From CBFFRJ01 sp963530515 (lineage in GTDB: Bacteria > Pseudomonadota > Gammaproteobacteria > Enterobacterales > Enterobacteriaceae), in the NCBI GenBank assembly GCA_963530515.1, contig CAUSEC010000008.1, forward strand, positions 1-64,000: a stretch of DNA of 64,000 nucleotides. The letters are read 5' to 3'. The notes under the pieces are model-generated. The model ran no database searches. It was given only the letters and a program-made list of their open reading frames with translations, and was not told the DNA's origin. A program made the translations under genes and the position numbers. Shown here piece after piece: positions 41,812-50,515 of the stretch (position 1 is its first letter; every line of letters begins with the position of its first letter).

Positions 41812-42801
41812 ATGCAAAAACGCATTCTTGGGAAAAACGGGCTGGAAGTGTCAGCCATCGGGCTGGGCTGCATGGGACTGAGCTACGGCTACGGCCCGGC
41901 CACTGACACCCGACAGGCGGTGGAACTGATTCGCTCCGCCGTGGCGCAGGGCGTCACCTTTTTTGATACCGCCGAAGTCTACGGCCCATACCTCAATGAA
42001 GAGGTGGTGGGCGAAGCGCTGAAACCGGTGCGCGATAAGGTCGTGATTGCCACCAAATTTGGTTTTACCTTTGGTGACGACAACAAGCAGCAGATCCTTA
42101 ACAGCCGCCCGGAGCATATCCGCAAGGCCGTCGAAGGCTCTCTGCGTCGGCTGAACATCGACGTTATCGACCTGCTCTACCAGCACCGCGTCGATCCGGC
42201 CGTGCCGATTGAAGATGTGGCCGGGACGGTCAAAGATCTGATCGCCGAAGGCAAAGTGAAACATTTTGGTCTCTCCGAGGCCGGTGCCGCAACCCTTCGC
42301 CGCGCCCATGCCGTGCAACCTGTGACAGCACTGCAAAGTGAATACTCCATGTGGTGGCGTGAGCCGGAGCAGGACATTCTCCCGGTACTTGAAGAGCTAA
42401 ACATCGGCTTTGTGCCTTTCAGCCCGTTGGGCAAAGGGTTCCTGACCGGCGCCATTACTGCCCAAACCACCTTTGACCAGAATGATTTTCGCAATAAAGT
42501 GCCCCGTTTTGCCGCGCAAGCGCGCGAGGCGAATCAGCAGCTGGTCGATGTATTGACCACGCTTGCTCAGCAAAAACAGGCGACGCCTGCACAGGTTGCG
42601 CTTGCCTGGCTGCTGGCGCAAAAACCGTGGATTGTGCCGATTCCCGGCACCACCAAACTCCCGCGCCTGCAGGAGAACCTGGCCGCCGCAGAGCTGACAC
42701 TCACCGCCAGTGACCTGCAAAGCATCAAGGCCGCCCTGGAAACCGTCCGCATTATCGGCGAACGCTACCCGGCTGAGTTGCAGGCCCGCGTGGGTCGCTA
42801 A
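41812..42801 (+). CDS. Aldo/keto reductase (AKR13-like)
   Basis: A 329-residue aldo/keto reductase. FFDTAEVYGPY supplies the catalytic Asp and Tyr, VIATKFGF the Lys, and YQHRVDP the His; IPGTTKLPRLQEN binds NADPH. It resembles YajO/YakC-type AKR13 enzymes that reduce aldehydes and ketones. It stands alone with its own strong ribosome site, and converges on the MFS gene with seven bases between stops. Substrate unknown. Confidence 0.88.
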   Translation: MQKRILGKNGLEVSAIGLGCMGLSYGYGPATDTRQAVELIRSAVAQGVTFFDTAEVYGPYLNEEVVGEALKPVRDKVVIATKFGFTFGDDNKQQILNSRPEHIRKAVEGSLRRLNIDVIDLLYQHRVDPAVPIEDVAGTVKDLIAEGKVKHFGLSEAGAATLRRAHAVQPVTALQSEYSMWWREPEQDILPVLEELNIGFVPFSPLGKGFLTGAITAQTTFDQNDFRNKVPRFAAQAREANQQLVDVLTTLAQQKQATPAQVALAWLLAQKPWIVPIPGTTKLPRLQENLAAAELTLTASDLQSIKAALETVRIIGERYPAELQARVGR

Positions 42802-42808
42802 AGGCTCA

Positions 42809-44254
42809 TCAGGTTTTGCGTGAGATATTATTACCCGCCCCGGCCTCGAGGCGGGTCATGTCATACAGACCCACTGCGGTAATCAGCGCAATAATCACAA
42901 AGCCCAACTTGAATGCCATCCCCTGCACGTCTTCATAGCCAAGCCAGTCGGTCAGCAGACCGCCCGCACGGATGCTGAGCGCCCCCATCGTTACCCCTAA
43001 GCCGCTCGCCAGTTGCAGTGAGGTGCTGAACAGGGTGTTGGCAGAACTCATCTCACTGGACGGCACTTCGGCAAACGCCAGCGAACTGATACCGGTAAAT
43101 TGCATGGAGCGGCTCAGCCCACCGATAAACAGCAGCGCCAGCGTCAGCAGCTGCGGGGAGTTCGGCGCTAAAAAGGCGCAGAAAAAGAGGGACAGTACAC
43201 AGACAATCCCGTTGCCAATCAGCAGTTTTTTAAAGCCAAAACGGCGAATCAGCGGCGTGGTGGCGGGCTTCATGGCCAGGTTTCCGGCAAAAACGGCCAG
43301 CACCAGCGCCCCGGCTTCGAAGGCATTCATGCCAAATCCGACCTGGAACATCAGCGGCAACATAAAAGGCGCGGAACTGATGGTGGCACGCAGGATAAAC
43401 CCGCCGCGCATGGTGATACGAAACGACGGTACGGCCAGTGCGGTCAGGTTAATCAGTGGCGCAGGGGCGCGGCGCAGATGTCGCAGGCTCCAGACCAGCG
43501 CCAGCAGCCCGACAATGAGGGTGGCCGCCGCGCTGAGCAGGCTGACATGCTGCTGGCTGAACATCTCCAGCCCCGCCACCAGACACATCATAGTGATACC
43601 GGTGGCGAGAAAGCCCTGCACATCGAAGGGCCGTTTTTCTTCCGCGGTCAGCCCCGGCATCATGCGCAGCGCCAGCACAATCGCCACGATCCCCAGCGGT
43701 ACGTTGAGGAAAAAGATCCAGTGCCAGCTGGCGTAAGTGGTAATGAATCCACCCAATGGCGGGCCGATGATCGGAGCCACTAATGCAGGCCAGGTGAGGG
43801 TCGCAATGGCTTTAATCAGCTGATTTTTCGGCGTGGTACGCAGCACAACAAGACGCCCGACGGGCACCATCATCGCCCCGCCGATGCCCTGCAAAATGCG
43901 CATCAGCACAAACTCGGTGACGTTGTGGGTCAGCCCACAAAGCAATGATGCCACGGTAAAAATCAGCAGCGCCAGGCTGAACACGGTGCGGGCGCCGAAA
44001 CGCTCAGCCACCCAGCCGCTGGCAGGAATAAGCATCGCCAGCGTGAGCAGGTATGCGCTGATCCCGATGTTCAAATCGATGGCCGACACCCCAAACGCCT
44101 TTGCCATGTCCGGTAGCGCGGTGGCAATCACCGTGCCGTCGAGAAACTCCATAAAAAATGCACTGGCAACCAGTAACGCCAGCCCGGAAATGCGCCCGGA
44201 ATCGCTTACTTCTCCCCGGGGCGTTTGCGCCTGGGCCGTATCAGACGAGGCCAT
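42809..44254 (-). CDS. MFS efflux pump, DHA2 family (EmrB/MdtD-like)
   Basis: A 481-residue major facilitator protein with about 12-14 membrane segments. The DHA2 hallmarks are ALLVASAFFMEFLDGTVIAT, the motif with MILIPASGWVAERFGAR-type spacing (MLIPASGWVAERFGARTVFS), and RILQGIGGAMMVPVGRLVVL. It likely exports drugs or other small compounds using the proton gradient. It is divergent from the CusR-like regulator gene, with the inverted repeat at 44,417 between them, so it may be part of that regulon (inference). Confidence 0.86.
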   Translation of the reverse strand: MASSDTAQAQTPRGEVSDSGRISGLALLVASAFFMEFLDGTVIATALPDMAKAFGVSAIDLNIGISAYLLTLAMLIPASGWVAERFGARTVFSLALLIFTVASLLCGLTHNVTEFVLMRILQGIGGAMMVPVGRLVVLRTTPKNQLIKAIATLTWPALVAPIIGPPLGGFITTYASWHWIFFLNVPLGIVAIVLALRMMPGLTAEEKRPFDVQGFLATGITMMCLVAGLEMFSQQHVSLLSAAATLIVGLLALVWSLRHLRRAPAPLINLTALAVPSFRITMRGGFILRATISSAPFMLPLMFQVGFGMNAFEAGALVLAVFAGNLAMKPATTPLIRRFGFKKLLIGNGIVCVLSLFFCAFLAPNSPQLLTLALLFIGGLSRSMQFTGISSLAFAEVPSSEMSSANTLFSTSLQLASGLGVTMGALSIRAGGLLTDWLGYEDVQGMAFKLGFVIIALITAVGLYDMTRLEAGAGNNISRKT

Positions 44255-44416
44255 AAGGTGCCCTCAGCATGGATAACCTCCACTGATGTGTAAAGGTCTT
44301 ACAGGATTGAAAAGTTGTTATACCAAAAAATAGTTAGCAGGATAATTTATTTTGCCGCTGATTGTCCTGGCGTTGATATTTGGCAATATTTGCCGCCGGT
44401 ATTGCACCTGCGAAAC

Positions 44417-44442
44417 TGACATTTTTGTCAGGGAATTGTCAG
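44417..44442. promoter_or_regulatory. Likely operator of the CusR-like regulator
   Basis: TGACATTTTTGTCA (44,417-44,430) is a TGACA/TGTCA dyad, followed by a third half-site TTGTCAG (44,436-44,442). It resembles the TGACAA-NN-TTGTCA operator type of CusR/CopR heavy-metal regulators and lies between the divergent regulator and efflux genes. Confidence 0.55.
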
Positions 44443-44517
44443 TCTGCTGTTGGCGATGAGGTGTTAAGATTATCCTGATAATGACGAGTTTCCGTCGCGA
44501 GAAAGGCTGATACGACA

Positions 44518-45210
44518 ATGCGACTCCTGCTGGTTGAAGACGAAGAGAAGACCTCTTCCTATATTTATCGGGCGCTCAGCGAGCTGGGTTTTACCGTCGA
44601 CGTGGCAGCAAACGGGACGGAAGGCCTGCATCTGGGCATTGAATACGACTACGACGCCATCGTGCTGGACGTGATGCTGCCCGGCCTTGATGGCTACAGC
44701 GTGCTCAAGGGGCTGCGGGCATCAAAAAACACCCCGGTGCTGATGCTCTCCGCCCGTGGCTCTGTTGACGAACGGGTCAAAGGACTGCGTCACGGGGCCG
44801 ACGACTATCTGCCCAAGCCCTTTTCGCTCATCGAACTGGTGGCGCGCATCCAGGCGCTTTTACGCCGCCGCCCAAGCGACGGGGTCGACGCCACTCAGCT
44901 ACAGATCCACGATCTGCACCTCGACCTGCTTGCCCGTCGGGTATCGCGTGCGGGTGACAGGCTTGAACTGACCGCCAAAGAGTTCGCCCTGCTCAGCCTG
45001 CTGGCCAGGCACAAAGGCGAGATCCTCTCCAAAATGATGATCGCCGAGCAGGTGTGGGACATGAATTTCGACAGCGACGCCAACGTGGTGGAAGTGGCCA
45101 TTAAACGCCTGCGGGCGAAAGTGGATACGCCCTACGACGTGAAGCTGCTGCATACGGTGCGGGGCATGGGTTATGTCCTTGAAACCCGGCCAGAGCAACC
45201 TTCCAGATAG
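44518..45210 (+). CDS. Heavy-metal response regulator (CusR-like, OmpR family)
   Basis: A 230-residue response regulator: receiver domain (phospho-acceptor Asp in AIVLDVMLPGLDGY, about residue 51; KPF switch lysine) and winged-helix DNA-binding domain (KRLRAKVD, ending VRGMGYVLETRP). The sequence type is that of CusR/CopR/PcoR metal regulators. The sensor kinase gene begins 11 bases after its stop. The nearby copper receptor, DUF2946 protein and efflux pump are plausible targets. Confidence 0.87.
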   Translation: MRLLLVEDEEKTSSYIYRALSELGFTVDVAANGTEGLHLGIEYDYDAIVLDVMLPGLDGYSVLKGLRASKNTPVLMLSARGSVDERVKGLRHGADDYLPKPFSLIELVARIQALLRRRPSDGVDATQLQIHDLHLDLLARRVSRAGDRLELTAKEFALLSLLARHKGEILSKMMIAEQVWDMNFDSDANVVEVAIKRLRAKVDTPYDVKLLHTVRGMGYVLETRPEQPSR

Positions 45211-45220
45211 AGACAGAAGT

Positions 45221-46672
45221 ATGATTAAACGTTCGATCTCAGGACGCCTCGCCTTGATGTTCGCCCTCGCCTCCATGCTGATTGTTTTCGCATGTGGGCT
45301 GTTGCTACGCCATACCCTGCACGCCTCGTTGCAAAACCAGATGTACAACGAGCTGCTGTTTCGCGAATCCCTGATGGAGCCCTGGCTCGCCTCGCGCACC
45401 AATCTGCAGAGCTGGCAGATGCTCTCGACCAAGTTTGCCGACATGACCACCTCGGAAGGCGGACGCGTCCAGTATTGGGCGCTGAGCGCCGATCCCCGTT
45501 TCCGGGTCGGCGGCGAACTGCCCGGCGGCGTTGACTGGGCCTCGCTCGGCGAAGGTTTCCACCAGGTGCCAGGCCCGACCGAAGACGCCTGCTCGCTCTA
45601 TATTCTTATCAAAAATATTCCGGCTCGCGGTGAGCGCCCGGACATCCGCTATGTGATAGCCATTGATTCGACGCCTTACATGGGCACGCTGAGCGAATTC
45701 ACCCGTACCTTACTGCTGATTATGGCGGGCGGGGTGGTGGTGGTCGCCCTGCTCGGGTTTATGATCGCCCGCGTCGGGATGAAACCGGTCAATTCGATGA
45801 GCAAACAGGCGCACAAACTGGCGCCGGGCGTAAGCGGTCAGCGACTGGACAGCGCAGCCCTCCCGGACGAACTGCAAAAACTCGCGGAATCCTTCAACGG
45901 CGTGCTTGAGCGCCAGGAAGTGGCCTGGCGACAGCTGGAAAGTTTCAACGCCGACGTCGCCCACGAACTGCGCACCCCGCTGACCAATCTCATCGGGCAA
46001 ACGCAGTTGGGTTTATCCCGCGAACGCTCCATGACCGAACTGGAAGATTTACTCGAATCCAATCTCGAAGAGCTGGCGCGCATGACCTCGATAGTGAACG
46101 ATATGCTGTTCCTGTCTCATGCGCAGGCCGGGGAACATGCCACCCAGCTCACTGAGGTGTCGCTGCGTGAAGAAACGTGGAAAACCGTCGAGTATGTTGA
46201 ACCCTCTTTCGCTGAAAAAGCGCTGACCATTGAGGTCATGGGCGATGTGGTGGCCTGTATCGATCGCCGCCTGTTCCACCGCTCCCTCGCCAATCTGCTT
46301 GAAAACGGTGCCCGTCATGCGAAATCCGCAACTGTGGTGACCGTCTCGTTGCGTCAGGTGCGGGATCATGCGTTTATCGCGGTGGCTAACGAAGGCGAGC
46401 CGATTGCGCCCGAGCACCGCGAGCGTCTGTTTGAGCGGTTTTACCGCGTGGATTCTTCGCGCACCCGCAGCGATACCCATCATGGTCTGGGCCTGTCGAT
46501 TGTCAGAGCCGTGGCGCTGATGCATCGGGGGGAGGTTTTTGTCACCAGCGAGCGGGGTGTGAATACCTTTGGCTTAACGATGGCGATGAATCATCCGCAA
46601 AGTGGCAGCCGCCCTGTCGAGGCAGTCTTTACGGCGGAGAAAGACGAGAAGAGCGCGTTCAAAAACGCCTGA
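45221..46672 (+). CDS. Heavy-metal sensor histidine kinase (CusS-like)
   Basis: A 483-residue membrane kinase. Two membrane segments (about 10-30 and 165-190) flank a periplasmic sensor region, followed by HAMP, the phospho-acceptor box FNADVAHELRTPLTNL (His about 248) and an ATPase domain (NLLENGARHA, GLGLSIVRA). ATG at 45,221 follows GACAGAAG; the frame opens earlier inside the regulator gene. It phosphorylates the partner regulator. The metal is not provable from sequence, although copper or silver is the usual signal for this family. Confidence 0.88.
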   Translation: MIKRSISGRLALMFALASMLIVFACGLLLRHTLHASLQNQMYNELLFRESLMEPWLASRTNLQSWQMLSTKFADMTTSEGGRVQYWALSADPRFRVGGELPGGVDWASLGEGFHQVPGPTEDACSLYILIKNIPARGERPDIRYVIAIDSTPYMGTLSEFTRTLLLIMAGGVVVVALLGFMIARVGMKPVNSMSKQAHKLAPGVSGQRLDSAALPDELQKLAESFNGVLERQEVAWRQLESFNADVAHELRTPLTNLIGQTQLGLSRERSMTELEDLLESNLEELARMTSIVNDMLFLSHAQAGEHATQLTEVSLREETWKTVEYVEPSFAEKALTIEVMGDVVACIDRRLFHRSLANLLENGARHAKSATVVTVSLRQVRDHAFIAVANEGEPIAPEHRERLFERFYRVDSSRTRSDTHHGLGLSIVRAVALMHRGEVFVTSERGVNTFGLTMAMNHPQSGSRPVEAVFTAEKDEKSAFKNA

Positions 46673-46693
46673 GACAAAACGGAGAGAGCATGA

Positions 46694-46718
46694 AAACAGG
46701 AGGGAGTCCCTCCTGTTT
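46694..46718. terminator. Hairpin between converging genes
   Basis: AAACAGGAGGG (46,694-46,704) pairs with CCCTCCTGTTT (46,708-46,718) in an 11-bp stem with a three-base loop, between the sensor kinase and the converging DUF1471 gene. T-tracts are short on both sides. Confidence 0.7.
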
Positions 46719-46724
46719 CGGTCA

Positions 46725-46979
46725 TTACTTGTAGATTTCAGCGACGCCGTGGAGCTTGTCGTTACCGCCCGCGGCAACAATACGGTAAGAGCTTGCCCCC
46801 GCCTGTTCGGCTTTCTGCGCCAGTTCCTCATTCAGCCCTGAGAGCGTGAGCGCCCCTGATGCGGAAACGGTCCCGACTTTCTCAAGACCACTGCCAGAAT
46901 TCACCGCGGTCGCCGCCAGCGCCCCGGCAGAAAACAGACCGGTTAATGCTGCTGAAAGAATAAGCGTTGTCATCTTCAT
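46725..46979 (-). CDS. DUF1471 (BhsA/YhcN family) periplasmic stress protein
   Basis: An 84-residue protein with a signal peptide (MKMTTLILSAALTGLFSAGA, cleavage after ALA) and a single DUF1471 domain (VGTVSASGALTLSGL, then SSYRIVAAGGNDKLHGVAEIYK at the C-terminus, of which the last 20 are typical). Family members in E. coli respond to acid, peroxide or copper stress and affect biofilm. GAGGTGGAAAT lies before the ATG at 46,979; the frame extends five codons further upstream. It lies beside a metal two-component system, which may fit regulation by it. Confidence 0.83.
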   Translation of the reverse strand: MKMTTLILSAALTGLFSAGALAATAVNSGSGLEKVGTVSASGALTLSGLNEELAQKAEQAGASSYRIVAAGGNDKLHGVAEIYK

Positions 46980-47261
46980 ATTTCCACCTCGCAAATTGTT
47001 ACGTCAGGAAAAACTCGCTGACGGAATTAACTTTAGAAGATGGAGCTTACCGTTCCCTGTCGGAATAATAACAATGCTGTCAGATAACATAAATATACAT
47101 TTATTTTAATTTGGCATTAAATACATACAATAAATTAATTTCTGATAACAAACCTGTCAGGAATGTCATTTTCACGTCATTATTCGGACAGCCACTCTGG
47201 TTTAAAATAGCCATTCAATGTCATCAGGATTTCCTGACATTCAGCATAGAGGGCAAGCACT

Positions 47262-47597
47262 ATGGCGATGCAACAAGCAGTCATTCGTGACGTTCAGACA
47301 TGGATTGATAATAATATCGACAAACCTTTACGTATTGAGGATGTCGCTATGCGTGCTGGCTATTCTAAATGGCACCTCCAGCGCCTGTTTCATGAAATAA
47401 CTGAAACGCCGCTGGGTGTTTATATTAGAAATAAAAAACTGGAAAATGCCGCTTATGATTTATGGGCGACCAATGAATCTATTATCACTATTTCAACCAA
47501 ATACGGTTTTGATTCCCAGCAGACCTTTACCCGTATATTCAGCAAAAAATATAACATGCCGCCAGGCGCCTGGCGCAGGCAACATCAGCCGGGTTAA
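47262..47597 (+). CDS. AraC-family regulator of MarA/SoxS size
   Basis: A 111-residue protein made only of the two helix-turn-helix units of the AraC family, as in MarA, SoxS, RamA and TetD: IEDVAMRAGYSKWHLQRLFH and ISTKYGFDSQQTFTRIFSKK. These single-domain activators turn on efflux and stress genes when their own synthesis rises. A CAGGA-TT-TCCTG dyad (47,225-47,236) lies 25 bases before the ATG and could be its operator. It is not marA, soxS or rob by sequence; closest by eye to TetD/RamA types. The gene is more AT-rich than its neighbours. Confidence 0.85.
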   Translation: MAMQQAVIRDVQTWIDNNIDKPLRIEDVAMRAGYSKWHLQRLFHEITETPLGVYIRNKKLENAAYDLWATNESIITISTKYGFDSQQTFTRIFSKKYNMPPGAWRRQHQPG

Positions 47598-47609
47598 CAA
47601 ACCCGGCTG
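47586..47609. terminator. Hairpin between the AraC-type gene and the chemoreceptor gene
   Basis: CAGCCGGGTT (47,586-47,595) and AACCCGGCTG (47,600-47,609) form a 10-bp stem overlapping the stop codon of the regulator. No clear T-tract; it may serve both converging transcripts. Confidence 0.5.
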
Positions 47610-47633
47610 ATGGCAGGCTCAGACAACTGGGTT

Positions 47634-49217
47634 TCACCCCGCGGCGCTCACTCCCCGCAGGTTGTCGGTACGAAATACACTCATCAGTTCAACCAGATGG
47701 CGCGCCTGGTCACGCAGCTCCTCGGCTGCCCCGTTCGATGCCCCAACCAGTGCCGCATTCTGTTGCGTGACGCGGTCCAGCTGGGTAATCGCCTCGTTCA
47801 CCTGACTGACGCCCAGTTCCTGCTCCTGGGTGGTCACGCCGATTTCATCGATCATCCCTGCGACGTGGTGCGACTGGCGCACCAGCTCGCCGATCGTCGT
47901 CCCGGCGTGATTGACGAGCGTCGTCCCGTTATCGACCCGGTCAATACTGTCCTGAATCAGCGCTTTTATCTCTTTTGCCGCCGAGGCTGAACGCTGGGCG
48001 AGCGATCGCACTTCCCCGGCCACCACCGCAAAACCGCGCCCCTGCTCGCCCGCCCTCGCCGCTTCCACCGCGGCGTTGAGCGCCAGGATGTTGGTCTGGA
48101 AAGTGATGCCGTCAATCACGCCGATAATTTCGCTGATTTTGCGTGAACTCTGGCTGATTTCATCCATAGTACGCACGATATTCTCGATGGCCTCCCCGCC
48201 TTTGGCCGCAATCCCGCTGGCGGTGTTGGCCTGCTGATTGGTCACGCGCACGGTATCCGCATTCTGACGAATAGCCTGACCAATCTGCTCCATCGACGCG
48301 GCGGTTTGTTGCAGACTTGCCGCCTGCTGTTCCGTTCGCTGACTCAGATCGGTGCTGCCCGCCGCCACATTGCTGGCACCGGCAGAAATGGATTCGCTGC
48401 TTTCACGCACCTGGGTCACAATGCTGCTCAGGCTCTGGCGCATGTCCTCCATGGCGGCGAGCAAACTGCTGCTGTCATTGCCGACCAGCCGGACGTGGCT
48501 CGCCAGATTTCCCTCGGTGATTTCCCTTACCACTTCCAGCGCATAGGCCGGTTCGCCGCCCAGTTGACGCTTAATGTGCCGCGTGGACGTCCACGCAATG
48601 CCCACCCCAAGCAGGGCCGCCACGGCGGCAATAATCAACAGCAAGTTGCCGGATGAACGCGCGCTTCCGGTCGACACCGCTGCCGCTGCCGTGGTGCTGG
48701 CCTGCTGGGTTTCAATCATGCCCGAGATCTCTTCAAATAAACGCACCTGCAGCGGCTGCATCTTATCTACCGCCTGCGACTGGGCATCCAGCATCTGGCC
48801 ATTTTTGGCAAGACCCACCGTTGCGCGCACCACGCCAATATATTCCTGCTGAGTGGTTTTGAATTTTTCCAGCATCTTCAGCACGTCGTTGTCGCGGATA
48901 TTTTTCTGCAGCTGGGCCACCAGCGCATCGTTACGCCCAATCGCCTGTTCGGTCCGTTTTTCCTCTTCCAGTTGGCCGTTTTCATCGTCCTGGAACACCA
49001 TAATGAAGGTGGCCTTGGTGGCATCATTGAGGTTGTCTTTCAGTGCCTGCATGCCCAGCAGATTGGTCAGATGGTATTTCTCGTAATATTCAATGTGTCG
49101 GCTGGTATTAATGAGTTCCGTGCGCCCAAATATCGCCACCAACAGCCCGATAATAATAATGGTGGCAAAGCCGGTGCCGAGCAGAGCCCCCAGAGAGAAA
49201 GGTTTTATGCGCCGCAT
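47634..49217 (-). CDS. Methyl-accepting chemotaxis protein
   Basis: A 527-residue chemoreceptor. N-terminal membrane segment (about 9-30), periplasmic helical sensor region (31-190), second membrane segment (about 190-212), HAMP, then the signalling coiled coil. The hairpin tip reads GVIDGITFQTNILALNAAVE, and EAARAGEQGRGFAVVAGEVR follows. No CheR/CheB-docking pentapeptide (NWETF type) is present at the C-terminus. The ligand is unknown. A hydrophobic Ala/Leu-rich segment precedes HAMP. Confidence 0.9.
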   Translation of the reverse strand: MRRIKPFSLGALLGTGFATIIIIGLLVAIFGRTELINTSRHIEYYEKYHLTNLLGMQALKDNLNDATKATFIMVFQDDENGQLEEEKRTEQAIGRNDALVAQLQKNIRDNDVLKMLEKFKTTQQEYIGVVRATVGLAKNGQMLDAQSQAVDKMQPLQVRLFEEISGMIETQQASTTAAAAVSTGSARSSGNLLLIIAAVAALLGVGIAWTSTRHIKRQLGGEPAYALEVVREITEGNLASHVRLVGNDSSSLLAAMEDMRQSLSSIVTQVRESSESISAGASNVAAGSTDLSQRTEQQAASLQQTAASMEQIGQAIRQNADTVRVTNQQANTASGIAAKGGEAIENIVRTMDEISQSSRKISEIIGVIDGITFQTNILALNAAVEAARAGEQGRGFAVVAGEVRSLAQRSASAAKEIKALIQDSIDRVDNGTTLVNHAGTTIGELVRQSHHVAGMIDEIGVTTQEQELGVSQVNEAITQLDRVTQQNAALVGASNGAAEELRDQARHLVELMSVFRTDNLRGVSAAG

Positions 49218-49481
49218 GTGTCCCTCGCGAATCTTAAAATGTCGCCAATTATCCTCATGCCCGTCGCACTTTTCTTCGGCACGGTTGAGGTGGAATATCG
49301 AACAGATTCACTATACGTAGCGAAAAACCCTGGGAAAAATATGAAATAGCAATGGGTTGAGGGGGAGATAACAGGAAAGTGTTGCGCATGATACTGCGGC
49401 GATTTTAAAGACTATCTCGACTCATCCCTGAGTCTCACACTGAATAGAGCAGGAGCACAACGGTTTAGATCTTTGCACGCA

Positions 49482-49796
49482 TTAATCCGTTAACTCCTCC
49501 ATGCGATCGATGGCGAAATCCAGCACTTTCTCCGCATCAATAGAGGCATAGGGGTAACTTTCAATAATGGCGATGGGCTGACCTTCTTTAATCCATTGTT
49601 TTAGCTCATCTAATTTATACTGAATATGTGGTGCCACCAGAAAACAATCAAAAGCGGGTGCTATGCTTTCGAATCCCTCAGCCCCAACGCCACTGATCTG
49701 AATCTGGTAACGACGCGCATCTGCAACAACCTGCATTTTCTTCGCCAGCGTGGTCGCCGTATTGCCGAAAATGCAACATATTAGTAACCTTTTCAT
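49482..49796 (-). CDS. Orphan PTS IIB subunit, lactose/cellobiose family
   Basis: A 104-residue protein like ChbB/LacE-IIB: an N-terminal P-loop-like segment with a cysteine, RLLICCIFGNTATTLAKKMQ, corresponding to the phosphorylated Cys loop (CxxGxSTSL) of the family, and VAPHIQYKLDELKQ later. No IIA, IIC or glycosidase gene is adjacent, so it is an orphan; it may phosphorylate through another PTS or serve in regulation (inference). The loop is unusual in having two cysteines in a row and Asn-Thr instead of Met-Ser. Confidence 0.75.
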   Translation of the reverse strand: MKRLLICCIFGNTATTLAKKMQVVADARRYQIQISGVGAEGFESIAPAFDCFLVAPHIQYKLDELKQWIKEGQPIAIIESYPYASIDAEKVLDFAIDRMEELTD

Positions 49797-49967
49797 GGTA
49801 TTGCCCTCCTGGAAGATGCCTCTACACTATGCCTGGCGAAGGGCTAAAAATGGGCACTGCATCACCTTTTATGCAGAAGATGGTTAAATTTCGTTCAGTG
49901 ACAGGGCTGGTTACTCCCTGTCCCTGAGGGCTAAGGAATCCCCACAAGAAATACGGGCACGGACAGT

Positions 49968-50005
49968 CCCCTCTCCTCTTTGGGGAGAGGGTTAGGGTGA
50001 GGGGG
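49968..50005. repeat. REP-like palindromic element, copy 3
   Basis: CCCTCTCCTCTTTGGGGAGA then GGGTTAGGGTGAGGGG: the same element family as at 32,301 and 32,446. It lies between the PTS IIB gene and the long repeat at 50,072. Confidence 0.7.
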
Positions 50006-50071
50006 AACATGCAGCTCTGATGGTCATTCCGTTCACCTTATGTTCCTTGCTTTTCTATAGCGCCAGAACCC

Positions 50072-50374
50072 GTGAACGTGCCAGGGTGGCTCGCCGCCAC
50101 CACCCTGGCGACCCGGGCTCCCGGCAGGAAAATCGCCGCTGACGCGGTCCACTCAGCGTATGCCTTCAGGCTAATCGGGGACGGGCGAAGGCAACGTCCC
50201 TGTAAATTCGCCCTCGCCGCGCATCCATGCGCGTCGCCCCGGCCTTACGGATACGCTTCGTCGATTTTCAGCCGGACCCAGTCATCGCTGCGGCTGTTTT
50301 ATTCTCATTGCACAGTGTTGTCGCTGCAAAATGTAATATTGCTGGGAATTCCCCAACTCACCTGGAGAAGGTGA
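50072..50374 (+). repeat. Dispersed repeat with 100-codon reading frame (second copy)
   Basis: From GTG at 50,072 a frame of 100 codons runs to 50,374. Its last 45 codons correspond to the partial copy at 1-129. The peptide is Arg/Ser/Cys-rich (AFRLIGDGRRQRPCKFALA; HPCASPRPYGYASS) and lacks a convincing ribosome site. I consider the element a repeated sequence of the Ash-like-ORF kind seen in enterobacteria, with possible rather than demonstrated coding. Confidence 0.45.
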
Positions 50375-50515
50375 ACAGCCTGTATCGCCGCCCTAAAAAT
50401 ATCCCATCCGGTTGATGCGCCGTTTGTACTCCCGTCATTAACAGTAAGCTAACATTGTGGAAGCGGCGCGTACCGAGGCTCGCCATCCATGATTCCCTGC
50501 ATGTGAGGTTTTGCT

